Shown here: piece after piece, positions 1 to 9,933 of the stretch
Numbering within the stretch: position 1 is the first letter of the stretch
Layout of the letters: each line of letters starts with the position of its first letter
Source of the DNA: Bradyrhizobium diversitatis
GTDB taxonomy: Bacteria; Pseudomonadota; Alphaproteobacteria; Rhizobiales; Xanthobacteraceae
Assembly (NCBI RefSeq): GCF_016031635.1
Contig: NZ_JACEGD010000012.1
Span: forward strand, 124,001-188,000
Reading direction: 5' to 3'
Length of the DNA stretch: 64,000 nt
Position numbers and translations under genes: made by a program
Notes under the pieces: model-generated
What the model was told of the DNA's origin: nothing
Seen by the model: the letters and a program-made list of their open reading frames with translations, nothing else
The model's database searches: none

Positions 1-1
1 G

Positions 2-220
2 ATGGGCTGGGAAGTCTATGTGCTCGAGGGCGGCTATGACGGTGCGCTCGACGTCGGGCCGCCGCATGTCCTGCCGAAGCCGGATCCGGCACACCGCTAC
101 CGCCGGCCCTATGAAGGCACTGATGTGGCCGAAGCTGCGATGCAGGCCTATCTCGACTGGGAATACGGCCTCGTCGAGCAACTCCGCCGCGACGGCACGC
201 ATGGGTTTTACGTGATTTGA
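2..220 (+). CDS. Rhodanese-like sulfurtransferase, C-terminal fragment
   Basis: Only the last 72 codons lie in the window; the gene starts upstream of base 1, so the apparent first ATG is probably internal. The fragment opens with GWEVYVLEGG, the usual end of a rhodanese domain (hydrophobic strand followed by GG), then a tail ending in GTHGFYVI. Rhodanese domains carry sulfur or related groups on a cysteine; the active-site loop would lie upstream and cannot be checked. The family call is an inference from this short stretch. Confidence 0.6.
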   Translation: MGWEVYVLEGGYDGALDVGPPHVLPKPDPAHRYRRPYEGTDVAEAAMQAYLDWEYGLVEQLRRDGTHGFYVI

Positions 221-261
221 CGGCGAGCGAGCCGTGATCCTTGCCGCTCGCATTGATCTAT

Positions 262-430
262 CACCGTCACCCTGAGGTGGCCGCTCCTTCAGCGGCCCTC
301 GAAGGGCGACGCCCGGCTGCATCGGGACCGTTCATCCTTCGAGGCTCCCGGCGCGATGCCAAGCATCGCGCCACTCGCACCTCCAGCGACAGCGGCTTCG
401 CCGCTGCGCAGGGATGACGGGACGGCTGCT
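262..430. repeat. Palindrome-rich intergenic repeat
   Basis: The 349-bp gap before serA holds no convincing gene but several perfect hairpins: GGCCGCT at 279-285 with AGCGGCC at 291-297; CCTCGAAGG at 297-305 with CCTTCGAGG at 336-344; GGCGCGATG at 350-358 with CATCGCGCC at 364-372; CAGCGGC at 390-396 with GCCGCTG at 400-406. The phrase CATCCTTCGAGG recalls repeats scattered through Bradyrhizobium genomes, and a related region is at 47821-47945. Possible roles are mRNA 3'-end protection or nucleoid protein binding (inference). Confidence 0.6.
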
Positions 431-569
431 GTGAGCGCGGGAACGGCGGAGCTGGTGGGATGCCAAGCGCACGGGCTCCTGCCATCTTCTCCCCGTATCC
501 GACCCCTATTGTGCTGCACATCCTCCACGGTCTATGAGCTGCGGCAAAGCTGTGACTTACGGAGATTTC

Positions 570-1814
<1,245 letters not shown>

Positions 1815-1851
1815 AGCGTTTTCGAGCGAAGCGGATACAAAGAAAACGCGT
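1815..1851. repeat. GCGTTTTC hairpin repeat after serA
   Basis: Immediately after the serA stop, GCGTTTTC (1816-1823) pairs perfectly with GAAAACGC (1842-1849), enclosing GAGCGAAGCGGATAC. I recall this motif as a frequent intergenic element in Bradyrhizobium-type genomes; a second copy of its left half is at 55793-55834. It could act as a transcript end or stabiliser (inference). The rest of the gap to 1975 shows nothing I recognise. Confidence 0.6.
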
Positions 1852-1975
1852 CAAATAGCTCTGGACCACCCCACGTTCCGGTTGCAACTTGTAGCAACTA
1901 CTCCCACACTGCCGTCGAATTCGGCCCGGTCAGAAATCGCGTCGAATTTGAGCTTCAGTTGCGTGAGTGTCCGCC

Positions 1976-2995
1976 ATGGAACGGGACGCCGTACTGATTG
2001 ATCTCGCGCTTCAGGGCGGCGGTTCGCACGGCGCCTTCTCCTGGGGTGTGCTCGACCGTCTTCTGGAAGAGAAATGGCTGGAGATCGCCGCAATCTCCGG
2101 AACCTCCGCAGGCGCGATGAACGCGGCGGTTCTGGCGGACGGCTGGACGGCCGGCGGCGCCGAGGGCGCGCGCGAGGCGCTCGACCGATACTGGCGCCGT
2201 GTCTCGAAGGCCGCGACCTTCAGCCCGCTACAACGCTCTCCGCTCGACCGCTTGATGGGGCGCTGGACCCTCGATACGTCGCCCTTCTACGTCCTCACCG
2301 ATTTGATGTCGCGTGTGCTGTCGCCCTACGACCTCAATCCGACCGGTTACAATCCGCTGCGCGCGGTGCTGGCCGAGAGTATCGATTTCGAACGCCTCGC
2401 GCGCTCGCCGATCCAGCTGTTCATCACCGCGACCAGGGTACGCACCGGGCGCGGCCGTATCTTCCGCAACGCGGAGATCACGGCGGATGTGCTGCTGGCA
2501 TCGGCCTGCCTGCCGACCATGTTCCGCGCGATCGAGATCGACGGCGAGCCCTATTGGGACGGCGGCTTTGCCGGCAACCCGACGATCACGCCGCTGGTTC
2601 GGGAGAGCGACGCGCACGACACCATTCTCGTCCAGATCAATCCGACCGAGCGGCTGGAGGAGCTGCGGACGGCTGCGGAGATTCTCAACCGGGTCAACGA
2701 AATCTCATTCAACTCGCCGCTGATGAAGGAGCTGCGCATGATCGCACTGCTGCGCCAGGCGGCGGACCCCGGCAGCGGCGAGGGCGCACGCTGGGCGAAG
2801 ATGCGCACACACCGGGTCAAGAGCGACATGCTGACGAAGTTCGGGGCCTCCTCGAAGCTCAACGCGGAGTGGGAGTTCGTCTCGATGCTGCGCGCCGAGG
2901 GGCGCATGGCTGCGGACAACTTCCTCGCCGAGCACGGCGCGGAGATCGGCCATCGTTCGACCGCCGATCTCGATGTCCTGCTGTCGGAGTGCTGA
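1976..2995 (+). CDS. Patatin-like phospholipase family protein
   Basis: A 339-residue patatin-fold acyl hydrolase with a Ser-Asp dyad. Visible are the oxyanion-hole motif GGGSHGAF (about residue 13), the nucleophile elbow GTSAG (about residue 43) and the catalytic DGG in YWDGGFAGNP (about residue 200). There is no signal peptide or membrane segment, so it is probably cytosolic or membrane-associated, acting on phospholipids or other acyl esters. GTG at 1967 is an alternative start nine bases upstream. It ends four bases before the downstream permease gene, whose SD (TGAGGC) overlaps its stop, so the two are likely co-transcribed. The substrate is unknown. Confidence 0.88.
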   Translation: MERDAVLIDLALQGGGSHGAFSWGVLDRLLEEKWLEIAAISGTSAGAMNAAVLADGWTAGGAEGAREALDRYWRRVSKAATFSPLQRSPLDRLMGRWTLDTSPFYVLTDLMSRVLSPYDLNPTGYNPLRAVLAESIDFERLARSPIQLFITATRVRTGRGRIFRNAEITADVLLASACLPTMFRAIEIDGEPYWDGGFAGNPTITPLVRESDAHDTILVQINPTERLEELRTAAEILNRVNEISFNSPLMKELRMIALLRQAADPGSGEGARWAKMRTHRVKSDMLTKFGASSKLNAEWEFVSMLRAEGRMAADNFLAEHGAEIGHRSTADLDVLLSEC

Positions 2996-2998
2996 GGC

Positions 2999-4453
2999 AT
3001 GGGTCTCCTCGGCCTCCTCGTCGGGCTCGGCCTGCTCGTCCTGTTCGCCTTCCGCGGCTGGAGCGTCCTGCTGCTCGCGCCGTTCGCCGCACTGATTGCC
3101 GCGTTGTTCGGCGGTGAGCCGCTGCTCGCGAACCTGACCCAGGTGTTCATGGTGAACGCGGCGGGATTTCTGGCGCAGTTCTTTCCGATCTTTCTGCTTG
3201 GCGCCGTCTTCGGCAAGTTGATGGATGACAGCGGTGCGGTGACGTCGGTCGCCGGCTTCATGGCGGAGCGTCTCGGCGACCGGCGCGTGATCCTGGCGGT
3301 CGTGCTCGCCGGCGCGCTGGTCACCTATGGCGGTGTCAGCCTGTTCGTTGCGTTCTTCGTCATCGTTCCCATGGCACGCTCGCTATTTCGTGCCGCTTCG
3401 ATTCCGCGTCGTCTGATCCCGGCCGCGATCGTGCTGGGAACGTCGACCTTCACCATGTCGGCCCTGCCCGGCACGCCGTCGATCCAGAATGCGATCCCGA
3501 TGCCGTTCTTTGGCACGACGCCGTTTGCCGCGCCGGGCCTCGGCATCGTCGCCTCGCTCATCATGCTCGGCACCGGATTGTGGTGGCTGCATCGCGCTGA
3601 AGCTGCGGCGCGCCGCGCTGGAGAAGGCTATGGCGACGATGCCGAGGGCGCGATCGAGCAGGCCGCTGCCGACGAGCTCGTGCGCGAGCGCGCGACGACT
3701 GCCCGCGAGTTCGATCCGGCGGAGCTACAGCACGGTCATCGCAGCGAGCGGCCATCGCCCGTGCTGAACGCCATGGCGCCGCTCGTCGTCGTCGTGACCG
3801 TCAATCTGGTGATGTCGCTGGTGGTGTTGCCGCGGCTCGATGTCAGCTATCTCGCCGAGCAACGCTTTGGTGACACGACGCTTGCAGCCGTTGCAGGCGT
3901 GTGGTCGGTCGCGGTGGCGCTGGCTGCCGCCATCGTCACGACCATCGCGCTGAACTGGGCGCGCCTGCCGGCGCTGCGCCGGACCATGGACGCCGGGGCC
4001 AATGCGTCGGTCCTGCCTGCTTTCAGCGTCGCCAGCCTCGTCGGCTTCGGCGCCGTCGTGGCCTCGCTGCCGGCGTTCACGATCGTGCGCGACTGGGTGC
4101 TGGCGATCGAAGGAGGACCGCTGGTCTCGCTCGCCGTCGCGACCAATATCCTGGCCGCACTGACAGGGTCGGCATCGGGCGGCCTGACTATCGCCCTCGA
4201 CGCCCTCGGCCCGACCTACGTCGAGCTTGCCGCGCGGACCGGCATCGACCTTGCGCTGATGCATCGCGTGGCGGTGATCGGCGCGGGCACGCTGGACATC
4301 CTGCCGCACAACGGTGCGGTGGTCAGCCTGCTCGCGATCTGCGGCCTGACACATCGTGACAGCTATTTCGACATCATCATGGTGGGCATCGTGACCTCGC
4401 TCCTGGCGCTGGTGGCGGTGATCGCCCTGGGCACTGCGCTGGGCTCGTTCTGA
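2999..4453 (+). CDS. GntP-family permease (organic acid:H+ symporter type)
   Basis: A 484-residue integral membrane protein with about 12 hydrophobic segments and a hydrophilic central loop (about residues 205-255), as in GntP and related carboxylate permeases. A family-like stretch is LGTSTFTMSALPGTPSIQN; the second half has SGGLTIALDALG and LDILPHNGAVV. Relatives import gluconate, hydroxybutyrate or similar acids across the inner membrane. The gene is tightly coupled to the patatin gene upstream (3-bp gap). A product of lipid or ester breakdown could be its substrate, but that is inference. Confidence 0.8.
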   Translation: MGLLGLLVGLGLLVLFAFRGWSVLLLAPFAALIAALFGGEPLLANLTQVFMVNAAGFLAQFFPIFLLGAVFGKLMDDSGAVTSVAGFMAERLGDRRVILAVVLAGALVTYGGVSLFVAFFVIVPMARSLFRAASIPRRLIPAAIVLGTSTFTMSALPGTPSIQNAIPMPFFGTTPFAAPGLGIVASLIMLGTGLWWLHRAEAAARRAGEGYGDDAEGAIEQAAADELVRERATTAREFDPAELQHGHRSERPSPVLNAMAPLVVVVTVNLVMSLVVLPRLDVSYLAEQRFGDTTLAAVAGVWSVAVALAAAIVTTIALNWARLPALRRTMDAGANASVLPAFSVASLVGFGAVVASLPAFTIVRDWVLAIEGGPLVSLAVATNILAALTGSASGGLTIALDALGPTYVELAARTGIDLALMHRVAVIGAGTLDILPHNGAVVSLLAICGLTHRDSYFDIIMVGIVTSLLALVAVIALGTALGSF

Positions 4454-4545
4454 CGGAAAGCCGGCGTCAGCGATTGACGGATGGGCGAAGGTTGCATTGA
4501 ATGCGGCCAACTTCCGAATGCAACAGAACAAGCCGGGTGGAAACG

Positions 4546-6207
4546 ATGAAGCGAAACAGAGCGAAGCCGTGTGCATGGCTCGTAGGCACTGCGGCCGCAA
4601 TGAGCGCGAGTGGTGCGTTGGCGGTGACGCTGGCGGAGGATGCCGAGACGGTCTGCAAGGGGCTGGTCGGCGGCACCGATGCCGTGAAGATCGATGCCGC
4701 GACGTTTCAGCCGCCATCGACTCTCGCTGTTGCCGAGCGCGGCCCGACGCCGTCAGGGCGCATCACGCCCGCCAATCCTGCCTTCTGCAAGGTGCTCGGC
4801 CATATCGACCCCACCGATCCCAAGGCGCCGCCGATCAGATTCCAGGTCAACCTTCCCGTCGAATGGAACGGCCGCTCGCTGCAATATGGCGGCGGCGGTT
4901 TCAACGGCGTGCTGATAACCGGCCTTGCGCTGCCGCCGGCCTATCCCTTCGACAAGCCGTCGCCGCTCGCGCGTGGCTTCGTCACCTACGGCACGGACTC
5001 CGGCCACGAATCCAGGCCGGGCGAGCCGCCGCAGTTGTTTGCGTTGAACGACGAGGCCTTCGAGAACTTCGCCCATCGCGCCTACAAGAAGGTGCGCGAC
5101 GCGGCCGTGGCCCTGATGCAGCGCGCCTATGGCAAGAAGCCGGACAAGATGTACTTCATGGGCTCGTCCGAAGGCGGCCGCGAAGGCCTGACCATGACGC
5201 AGCGCTACCCCGATGATTTCGATGGGATCTTCGCGCGCGTGCCGGTGATCAACTGGGTCGGCCTGCAGCATGCCGGAACGCGCTCGGGGCTGGTGACCAT
5301 GGGAGAGGGCTGGATCAATCCGGCGCAGGTGAAGCTCGTCGGCGATGCCGTGCGGGCGGCCTGCGACAAGGCCGATGGCTCCGACGATGCGCTGGTGCAG
5401 GATCCGGTCGCCTGCAAGGCGGCATTCAAGGTCGAGACGCTGCGCTGCGCGGCGGGCCAGAGCGGTGATCAGTGTCTCACCGGTCCCCAGATCAAGGCGA
5501 TCAACACGCTGCATGCAACCTACAAATTTCCGTTCGCGCTCGCCAATGGTCTCGACGACTATCCGGGCTGGGGCGTCTCGGGCGAGGACACGCCGGCAAT
5601 CGGGCCGACCGGCGGCTGGGTCGCGTGGTGGCTCGGCACCGCGCCGCCGGCGCAGCCGCCTGCGCCCAACAACGGCATCGCCTGGATCTACGGAGCCGGC
5701 GGCATTCAATATGTCTTCGCGCGCGATCCGAAGCTCGATGTCACCACCTACAACGTGGAGGACCACAAGGCGCGGCTGCTCGAGGTCTCGAAGCTGATGG
5801 ATTCGACCGATCCCGACCTCAGCCGTTTCCGGATGCGCGGCGGCCGTGTGATCATGCTCGAGCACATGGCCGACTATGCGCAGAGCCCCTATGCCGGCAT
5901 CCGCTATTTCGAAAGCGTCGAACGCAAGATGGGCAAGGCCGAGACGGCGGAATTTGCGCGGCTCTACACCGCGCCCGGTGTCGACCATGTCGGCTCCGGC
6001 GCGCCGGCCAATGTCGACATGCTGAGCGTGCTGGTCGACTGGGTCGAGAAGGGCAAAGCGCCCGGCGATCTCGAAGTCAGCGAGCAGAAGGTCGAAGCAC
6101 CGTCGTTCGCGACGCTGCGCGCGCTGCCGCTGTGCCGCTGGCCGGCCTGGCCGCACTACAAGGCGGGTGTGGTGACGGAGGCGTCGAGCTTTGCCTGTGC
6201 GCCGTGA
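4546..6207 (+). CDS. Tannase/feruloyl esterase family alpha/beta hydrolase, secreted
   Basis: A 553-residue hydrolase with a Sec-type signal peptide (MKRNRAK, hydrophobic core, cut after SGALA or nearby). The nucleophile elbow is GSSEGGRE (about residue 207). A catalytic His probably lies in APGVDHVGSG (about residue 495), with an Asp further upstream, matching the tannase family. Paired cysteines (VCKG, FCKV, LRCA/QCLTG) fit a disulfide-stabilised periplasmic enzyme. Family members cleave gallate or hydroxycinnamate esters from plant polyphenols. The start at 4546 is preferred over an in-frame ATG at 4501 because it begins exactly at the signal peptide after GGTGGA. The actual ester substrate is unknown. 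Confidence 0.85.
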   Translation: MKRNRAKPCAWLVGTAAAMSASGALAVTLAEDAETVCKGLVGGTDAVKIDAATFQPPSTLAVAERGPTPSGRITPANPAFCKVLGHIDPTDPKAPPIRFQVNLPVEWNGRSLQYGGGGFNGVLITGLALPPAYPFDKPSPLARGFVTYGTDSGHESRPGEPPQLFALNDEAFENFAHRAYKKVRDAAVALMQRAYGKKPDKMYFMGSSEGGREGLTMTQRYPDDFDGIFARVPVINWVGLQHAGTRSGLVTMGEGWINPAQVKLVGDAVRAACDKADGSDDALVQDPVACKAAFKVETLRCAAGQSGDQCLTGPQIKAINTLHATYKFPFALANGLDDYPGWGVSGEDTPAIGPTGGWVAWWLGTAPPAQPPAPNNGIAWIYGAGGIQYVFARDPKLDVTTYNVEDHKARLLEVSKLMDSTDPDLSRFRMRGGRVIMLEHMADYAQSPYAGIRYFESVERKMGKAETAEFARLYTAPGVDHVGSGAPANVDMLSVLVDWVEKGKAPGDLEVSEQKVEAPSFATLRALPLCRWPAWPHYKAGVVTEASSFACAP

Positions 6208-6226
6208 GGCACGGATGGTCGCCGCA

Positions 6227-6316
6227 GCGTCATGGCCGGGCTCGCTGCGGCCAGCTAGCTCCTGTCACGCGGCATGGCTAACGTGGATGCCCGGAACAAG
6301 CCCCGGGCAGGACGAC
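6227..6316. repeat. Degenerate inverted repeat (GTCATGGCCGGG type)
   Basis: The left part GCGTCATGGCCGGG (6227-6240) and right part ACGTGGATGCCCGG followed by CCCCGGGCAGGACGAC resemble the two arms of the better-preserved element at 50013-50095. It fills the gap between the convergent tannase and MFS genes and may stabilise or separate the two transcripts (inference). Confidence 0.55.
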
Positions 6317-6322
6317 CTCCTG

Positions 6323-7936
6323 CTAATGCGCGGGCCCACCGGCTGCCTTCACGCGCCGCGTCAGCAGCACTGCGATCGCGGCCAGGACCAGCATGGCGCC
6401 GATCACTGCAAAGGTGTCGGAATAGCCCATCACCAGGGCCTGGCGCTTTACGGTTTTGCCGAGCGCGATGATGGCTTGCTCGCGTGCGGCGTTTGGATCG
6501 GGGACACCGTGGGCCATGAAATAGTCCGTCATCTGGGCGATGCGGCTGCGGACCTCCTCGCGGCCGAGCGTGACCGAATGTCCGATGATGTTGGAATGGA
6601 ACTGCTCGCGCTTCGTGATGATCGTCGCGAGCGTCGCCGTTCCGATCGCGCCGCCGAGATTGCGGAACATGTTGCTGATGCCGGAGGCCGCGGCGGCATC
6701 CTGCGGCGCGATGCCGCCTGACAGCACCGAGGTCAGCGGCGTCAGCACCATGGCCTGGCCGACGGCGCGCACGATGTTCGGAATCCAGAGCTGGTCACCG
6801 GCATAGTCCGGCGACATCGCCGTGTTCATGAAGCAGCTATAGGCGAAAATCAGAAGGCCGATGATGGCGATGTAGCGCGTGTCGAAGCGCTGCATCAGCC
6901 TGGGAATCAGCGGGATCAGAACGAGTTGCGGCAGGCCGGTCCAGGCCAGCACGTTGCCGATCTGCTCGGAGTTGTAGCCCTGCGCCTGGCCGAGATAGGC
7001 GGGCAGGATGTAGACCGAACCGAACAGCGCAAAGCCGACCATGGTCATCGCGACGGTGCCGAAGCCGAAATTGCGCTGCGTCAGCAGGCGCAGCCGGATC
7101 AGCGGCTTTTCGATTCTGAGCTCGATCGCGACGAACAGCGTCAGGCTGACGGCTGCGACGATCGCCAGCTTGACGATGAAAGGGGAGGAGAACCAGTCGT
7201 CCTTGTTGCCTTCCTCGAGCACGGCTTGCAGCGCCGACAAGCCGATCGCCATGGTGACGATGCCGGCCCAGTCGCCTTCCTTCAGGAGACCAAGCTGCAT
7301 CTTCCGCCGCTCCAGCGTCAAATAGAGTGCAGCGACCATCACGGCGGTCGGGATCACGTTGACGAAGAAGATGGTGCGCCAGCCATAGGTCTCGGTGAGA
7401 TAGCCACCGATGGTCGGGCCGATTGCCGGTGCAAAGGTGACTGACAGCGCGAAGATGGCGAGCCCGACCGGCTGCTGCGGTTTCGGCAGCTTGGTCAGGA
7501 CCAGCGTGAAGGCCATCGGGATCAGCACGCCGCCGGCAAAGCCTTGCAGGCCGCGCATCGCGATCATCGACGGCAGATCATGGGTGAAGGCGCAGGCGAC
7601 CGAGAACGCCGCGAACAGCGTTGCGCTCGCCAGCATGTAGCGGCGGAACGTGAACACGCGACTCAAATAATCGGTCAGCGGGATCACGATGATTTCGCCG
7701 ATGAGATACGACGTCGAGATCCAGGAACCGTTGTCGGCGCCGGTGCCGATGCCGCCCTCGATATTAGCCAGCGAGGCATTGGTGATCTGGATGTTCAGGA
7801 TCGCCATGAACGAGCCGATCATGGCGGCGAGCACGGCGATCCAGGTTGCGAGGCTGGCGCGGTTGGGGTCGCTCGCGGAGCGATCAGGCGTCGCGGCCGG
7901 TGTTGCTTGCGTCGAGATTGAGAGGCTGTTTGACAT
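6323..7936 (-). CDS. DHA2-family (EmrB/QacA) multidrug efflux MFS transporter
   Basis: A 537-residue permease with about 14 hydrophobic segments. The N-terminal signature AILNIQITNASLANIEGGIG is typical of the EmrB subfamily, as are GWRTIFFVNVIPTA and the end-of-domain stretch FRNLGGAIGTA. It should export hydrophobic drugs or toxic compounds by proton antiport, working with the HlyD-type adaptor encoded just upstream. The start overlaps the adaptor gene by 53 bp, consistent with translational coupling in one operon. Substrates are not predictable. A chromosomal efflux pair of this kind is common in soil bacteria and does not by itself imply acquired resistance. Confidence 0.9.
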   Translation of the reverse strand: MSNSLSISTQATPAATPDRSASDPNRASLATWIAVLAAMIGSFMAILNIQITNASLANIEGGIGTGADNGSWISTSYLIGEIIVIPLTDYLSRVFTFRRYMLASATLFAAFSVACAFTHDLPSMIAMRGLQGFAGGVLIPMAFTLVLTKLPKPQQPVGLAIFALSVTFAPAIGPTIGGYLTETYGWRTIFFVNVIPTAVMVAALYLTLERRKMQLGLLKEGDWAGIVTMAIGLSALQAVLEEGNKDDWFSSPFIVKLAIVAAVSLTLFVAIELRIEKPLIRLRLLTQRNFGFGTVAMTMVGFALFGSVYILPAYLGQAQGYNSEQIGNVLAWTGLPQLVLIPLIPRLMQRFDTRYIAIIGLLIFAYSCFMNTAMSPDYAGDQLWIPNIVRAVGQAMVLTPLTSVLSGGIAPQDAAAASGISNMFRNLGGAIGTATLATIITKREQFHSNIIGHSVTLGREEVRSRIAQMTDYFMAHGVPDPNAAREQAIIALGKTVKRQALVMGYSDTFAVIGAMLVLAAIAVLLTRRVKAAGGPAH

Positions 7937-9131
7937 GGCACGACCCTCCGGAGACGAGCTTGGCTTTGGGCGTCACGGCCGCATTCGCGGCCGCCGCGGT
8001 CGAACGTGTTGCAATGGTGGGGATCACGGACATGCCGGGCCGCAGCGCGATCGCAGGCCCATTCTTGTCGTCGAGCACAATCTTGACCGGGATGCGCTGC
8101 ACCACCTTGGTGAAATTGCCCGTGGCGTTGTCGGGCGGCAGCAGCGCGAACTCCTGGCCGCTGGCCGGCGAGATGGAATCGACGTGACCATGCAGGACTT
8201 GGCCCGGGAACATGTCGACCTCGATATCGACGGCCTGTCCCGCCTGCACATGGGTGAGCTGCGTTTCCTTGAAATTGGCGACGACATAGGCGGCATCAGT
8301 CGGCACGATCGACATCAGCTGCGTGCCCGCCTGCACGAACTGGCCGACGCGCAAGGACCGATTGCCGACGACGCCGTCAATCGGCGAGACGATCCTGGTG
8401 TAGCCGAGATTGAGCTCCGCCTGCTGCTGGATCGCGGCTGCGCGCGCGGCGGCGGCCTTGGCTTGCGCGATCTCGGCCTTGAGGAGATCGACCTGCTTCT
8501 GCGCGGAGATGAGGTTGGCGTTGTCGCGCGCGATCGCGGCGTCCGCGCCGGCGTCGCGCGCCTGGGCCTGCTGCGCGTTCTGCACGCTGCCATAGCCGGT
8601 CCTGGCGAGATCCGTGTAGCGCTTGTTCTCCTGCTGCGCGAAGGTCTTTGCGGCCGTATCGACATCGATGGTCGCCCTGGCGGCAGTGATCACGGCTTGC
8701 TGAACCTCGAGCTGTGCCGCCTTGCTGACGACCGCCGCGTTCGCCGCCTGGACGTCGGCGCGAGCCTGGTCGAGCGCGACTTTGAAGTCGCGGTCGTCGA
8801 TCCGGGCCAGCACCTGGCCGGCTTTCACATGCTCGTTATCGGCGACCAGAACGTGGTTGAGATAGCCGCTGACCTTCGGCGCGATGGTGGTGCTGTCGGC
8901 CTTCACATAGGCGTCTTCGGTGGAGACGAGGTACTGGCCGACGGTCCAGTAATCGTAGCCGTACCAGCTGGCGCCGGCCAGCGCGACGGCCGCGGCCGCC
9001 ATCAGCAACAGCTTGCGAAGGTTGGGTTTTTCGTGGCTCACGTGGGCCGGCGCGGCGGGCAGGACGCCCTCCAGGGCGGTTGCTGTCACAGCAGCCTGGG
9101 CGGTAGCGGATGGGGTGGTGTGGACGGTCAT
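7884..9131 (-). CDS. HlyD/EmrA-family periplasmic adaptor of efflux pump
   Basis: A 415-residue membrane fusion protein: a short cytosolic N terminus, one membrane span (LLLMAAAAVALAGASWYGYDYW, about residues 40-60), a lipoyl-like half (APKVSGYLNHVLVADNEHVKAGQVLARID), a coiled-coil hairpin rich in Ala/Gln (about residues 120-260), then the second half (SPIDGVVGNRSLRVGQFVQAG) and beta-barrel. It links the MFS pump to an outer-membrane channel. The start at 9131 is favoured over one at 9224 because GGGGAG precedes it and the longer version would run through the operator region. Divergent from the TetR gene. Confidence 0.9.
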   Translation of the reverse strand: MTVHTTPSATAQAAVTATALEGVLPAAPAHVSHEKPNLRKLLLMAAAAVALAGASWYGYDYWTVGQYLVSTEDAYVKADSTTIAPKVSGYLNHVLVADNEHVKAGQVLARIDDRDFKVALDQARADVQAANAAVVSKAAQLEVQQAVITAARATIDVDTAAKTFAQQENKRYTDLARTGYGSVQNAQQAQARDAGADAAIARDNANLISAQKQVDLLKAEIAQAKAAAARAAAIQQQAELNLGYTRIVSPIDGVVGNRSLRVGQFVQAGTQLMSIVPTDAAYVVANFKETQLTHVQAGQAVDIEVDMFPGQVLHGHVDSISPASGQEFALLPPDNATGNFTKVVQRIPVKIVLDDKNGPAIALRPGMSVIPTIATRSTAAAANAAVTPKAKLVSGGSCHVKQPLNLDASNTGRDA

Positions 9132-9174
9132 GGCCGGCTCCCCTGAATTAGGAAACTTGATAATTTCCAAAATG

Positions 9175-9215
9175 AGACTAGTCTTGGAATTGTCAATGGA
9201 ATGACAGTCGTCATT
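9175..9215. promoter_or_regulatory. Candidate TetR operators between efflux operon and regulator
   Basis: The 91-bp divergent gap holds three symmetric sequences: AGACTAGTCT, a perfect 10-bp palindrome at 9175-9184; TGTCA/TGACA inverted half-sites spaced by 6 bp at 9191-9206; and AATGAC-AGTC-GTCATT, a perfect 6-4-6 inverted repeat at 9200-9215, ending 7 bp before the regulator start. TetR proteins usually bind such sites between themselves and the genes they repress. Which one is the true operator cannot be decided by eye. Confidence 0.55.
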
Positions 9216-9222
9216 TAAAGGC

Positions 9223-9882
9223 ATGGCTCAGGCAAGATCGGACAGCGAAGTTCGTCCGCGCGGGCGGCCACCGGTCCGCAGCGACGACGAGACCAGGCGG
9301 ATCGTCTTCGACGCCGCACGGCACGCCTTTGCCCGCGACGGCTATGAGGCGACCAGCACCGAAGAGTTGGCGCGCCGCGCCGGCATCTCGACCAGGACGC
9401 TGTATCGGCTGTTTCCGGGCAAGGCTGCGTTGTTCGAGGCGATGTGCGACGACCGGCTGGAGCGATTGCTCTCCGCCGTCGACCTGCAAGGAAGCGATGA
9501 GGTCGATATCGAAACCGGCTTGCGCGCCGCGCTGCTCGCCTGCGCCGATCTCGCGCTCGATCCGGAGGTCGTGGCGTTGCAACGCATGGTGCTGCAGGAA
9601 TCGGCTGCCTTTCCCGATCTCGCTGCGAACTTCTACAAGAACGGCATCTCCCGCACCGTGACGGCACTCGCCGGCTGGTTGCGCGTCCAGGTCAGGCGCA
9701 AGCGCATCGTGATCGAGGATGCCGAGGAAGCCGCCGGCATGCTGATCGGCATGGTCGCATCGGCGCCGCAGCGCGCGGCGATTTATGGCGGCCTGCCTTT
9801 GCCGTCACGCAAGCAGATCGAGCGCCGGGTGCAGACCTGCGCGGCCTTGTTCCTCGACGGCTGTCGCGCGGCGCCGGCCTAG
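9223..9882 (+). CDS. TetR/AcrR family transcriptional regulator
   Basis: A 219-residue repressor. The N-terminal helix-turn-helix is plain: RIVFDAARHAFARDGYEATSTEELARRAGIS-TRTLYRLFPGKAALF (about residues 27-72), preceded by a basic PRGRPP arm. The C-terminal ligand-binding half has FLDGC near the end. It is divergent from the EmrAB-type pair and almost certainly controls it, with derepression by a pump substrate or related compound. Half-sites in the intergenic region support this (see operator entry). The inducer is unknown. Confidence 0.9.
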   Translation: MAQARSDSEVRPRGRPPVRSDDETRRIVFDAARHAFARDGYEATSTEELARRAGISTRTLYRLFPGKAALFEAMCDDRLERLLSAVDLQGSDEVDIETGLRAALLACADLALDPEVVALQRMVLQESAAFPDLAANFYKNGISRTVTALAGWLRVQVRRKRIVIEDAEEAAGMLIGMVASAPQRAAIYGGLPLPSRKQIERRVQTCAALFLDGCRAAPA

Positions 9883-9891
9883 CGGCGCCCT

Positions 9892-9933
9892 TTGACAATC
9901 CGGATCGGTCCGGCTATATACTTCGCATGCGAA
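9892..9933 (+). promoter_or_regulatory. Sigma-70 promoter and 12-bp palindromic operator of marR (leaderless)
   Basis: TTGACA at 9892-9897 and TATATA at 9915-9920 are spaced by 17 bp. Transcription should begin about 7 bp after the -10 box, at or next to 9927, which is the A of the marR ATG. The perfect palindrome TTCGCATGCGAA (9922-9933) spans that same ATG. This reads as a leaderless, autorepressed MarR-type promoter. No Shine-Dalgarno sequence precedes the ATG. The elements are visible in the sequence; the start site itself is inferred. Confidence 0.7.

Noticed and set aside
7689..9146. A 485-codon plus-strand frame across the efflux genes
   Set aside because: It lies antisense to both the MFS and HlyD-type genes, which carry real family motifs. 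It shows no protein-like features.
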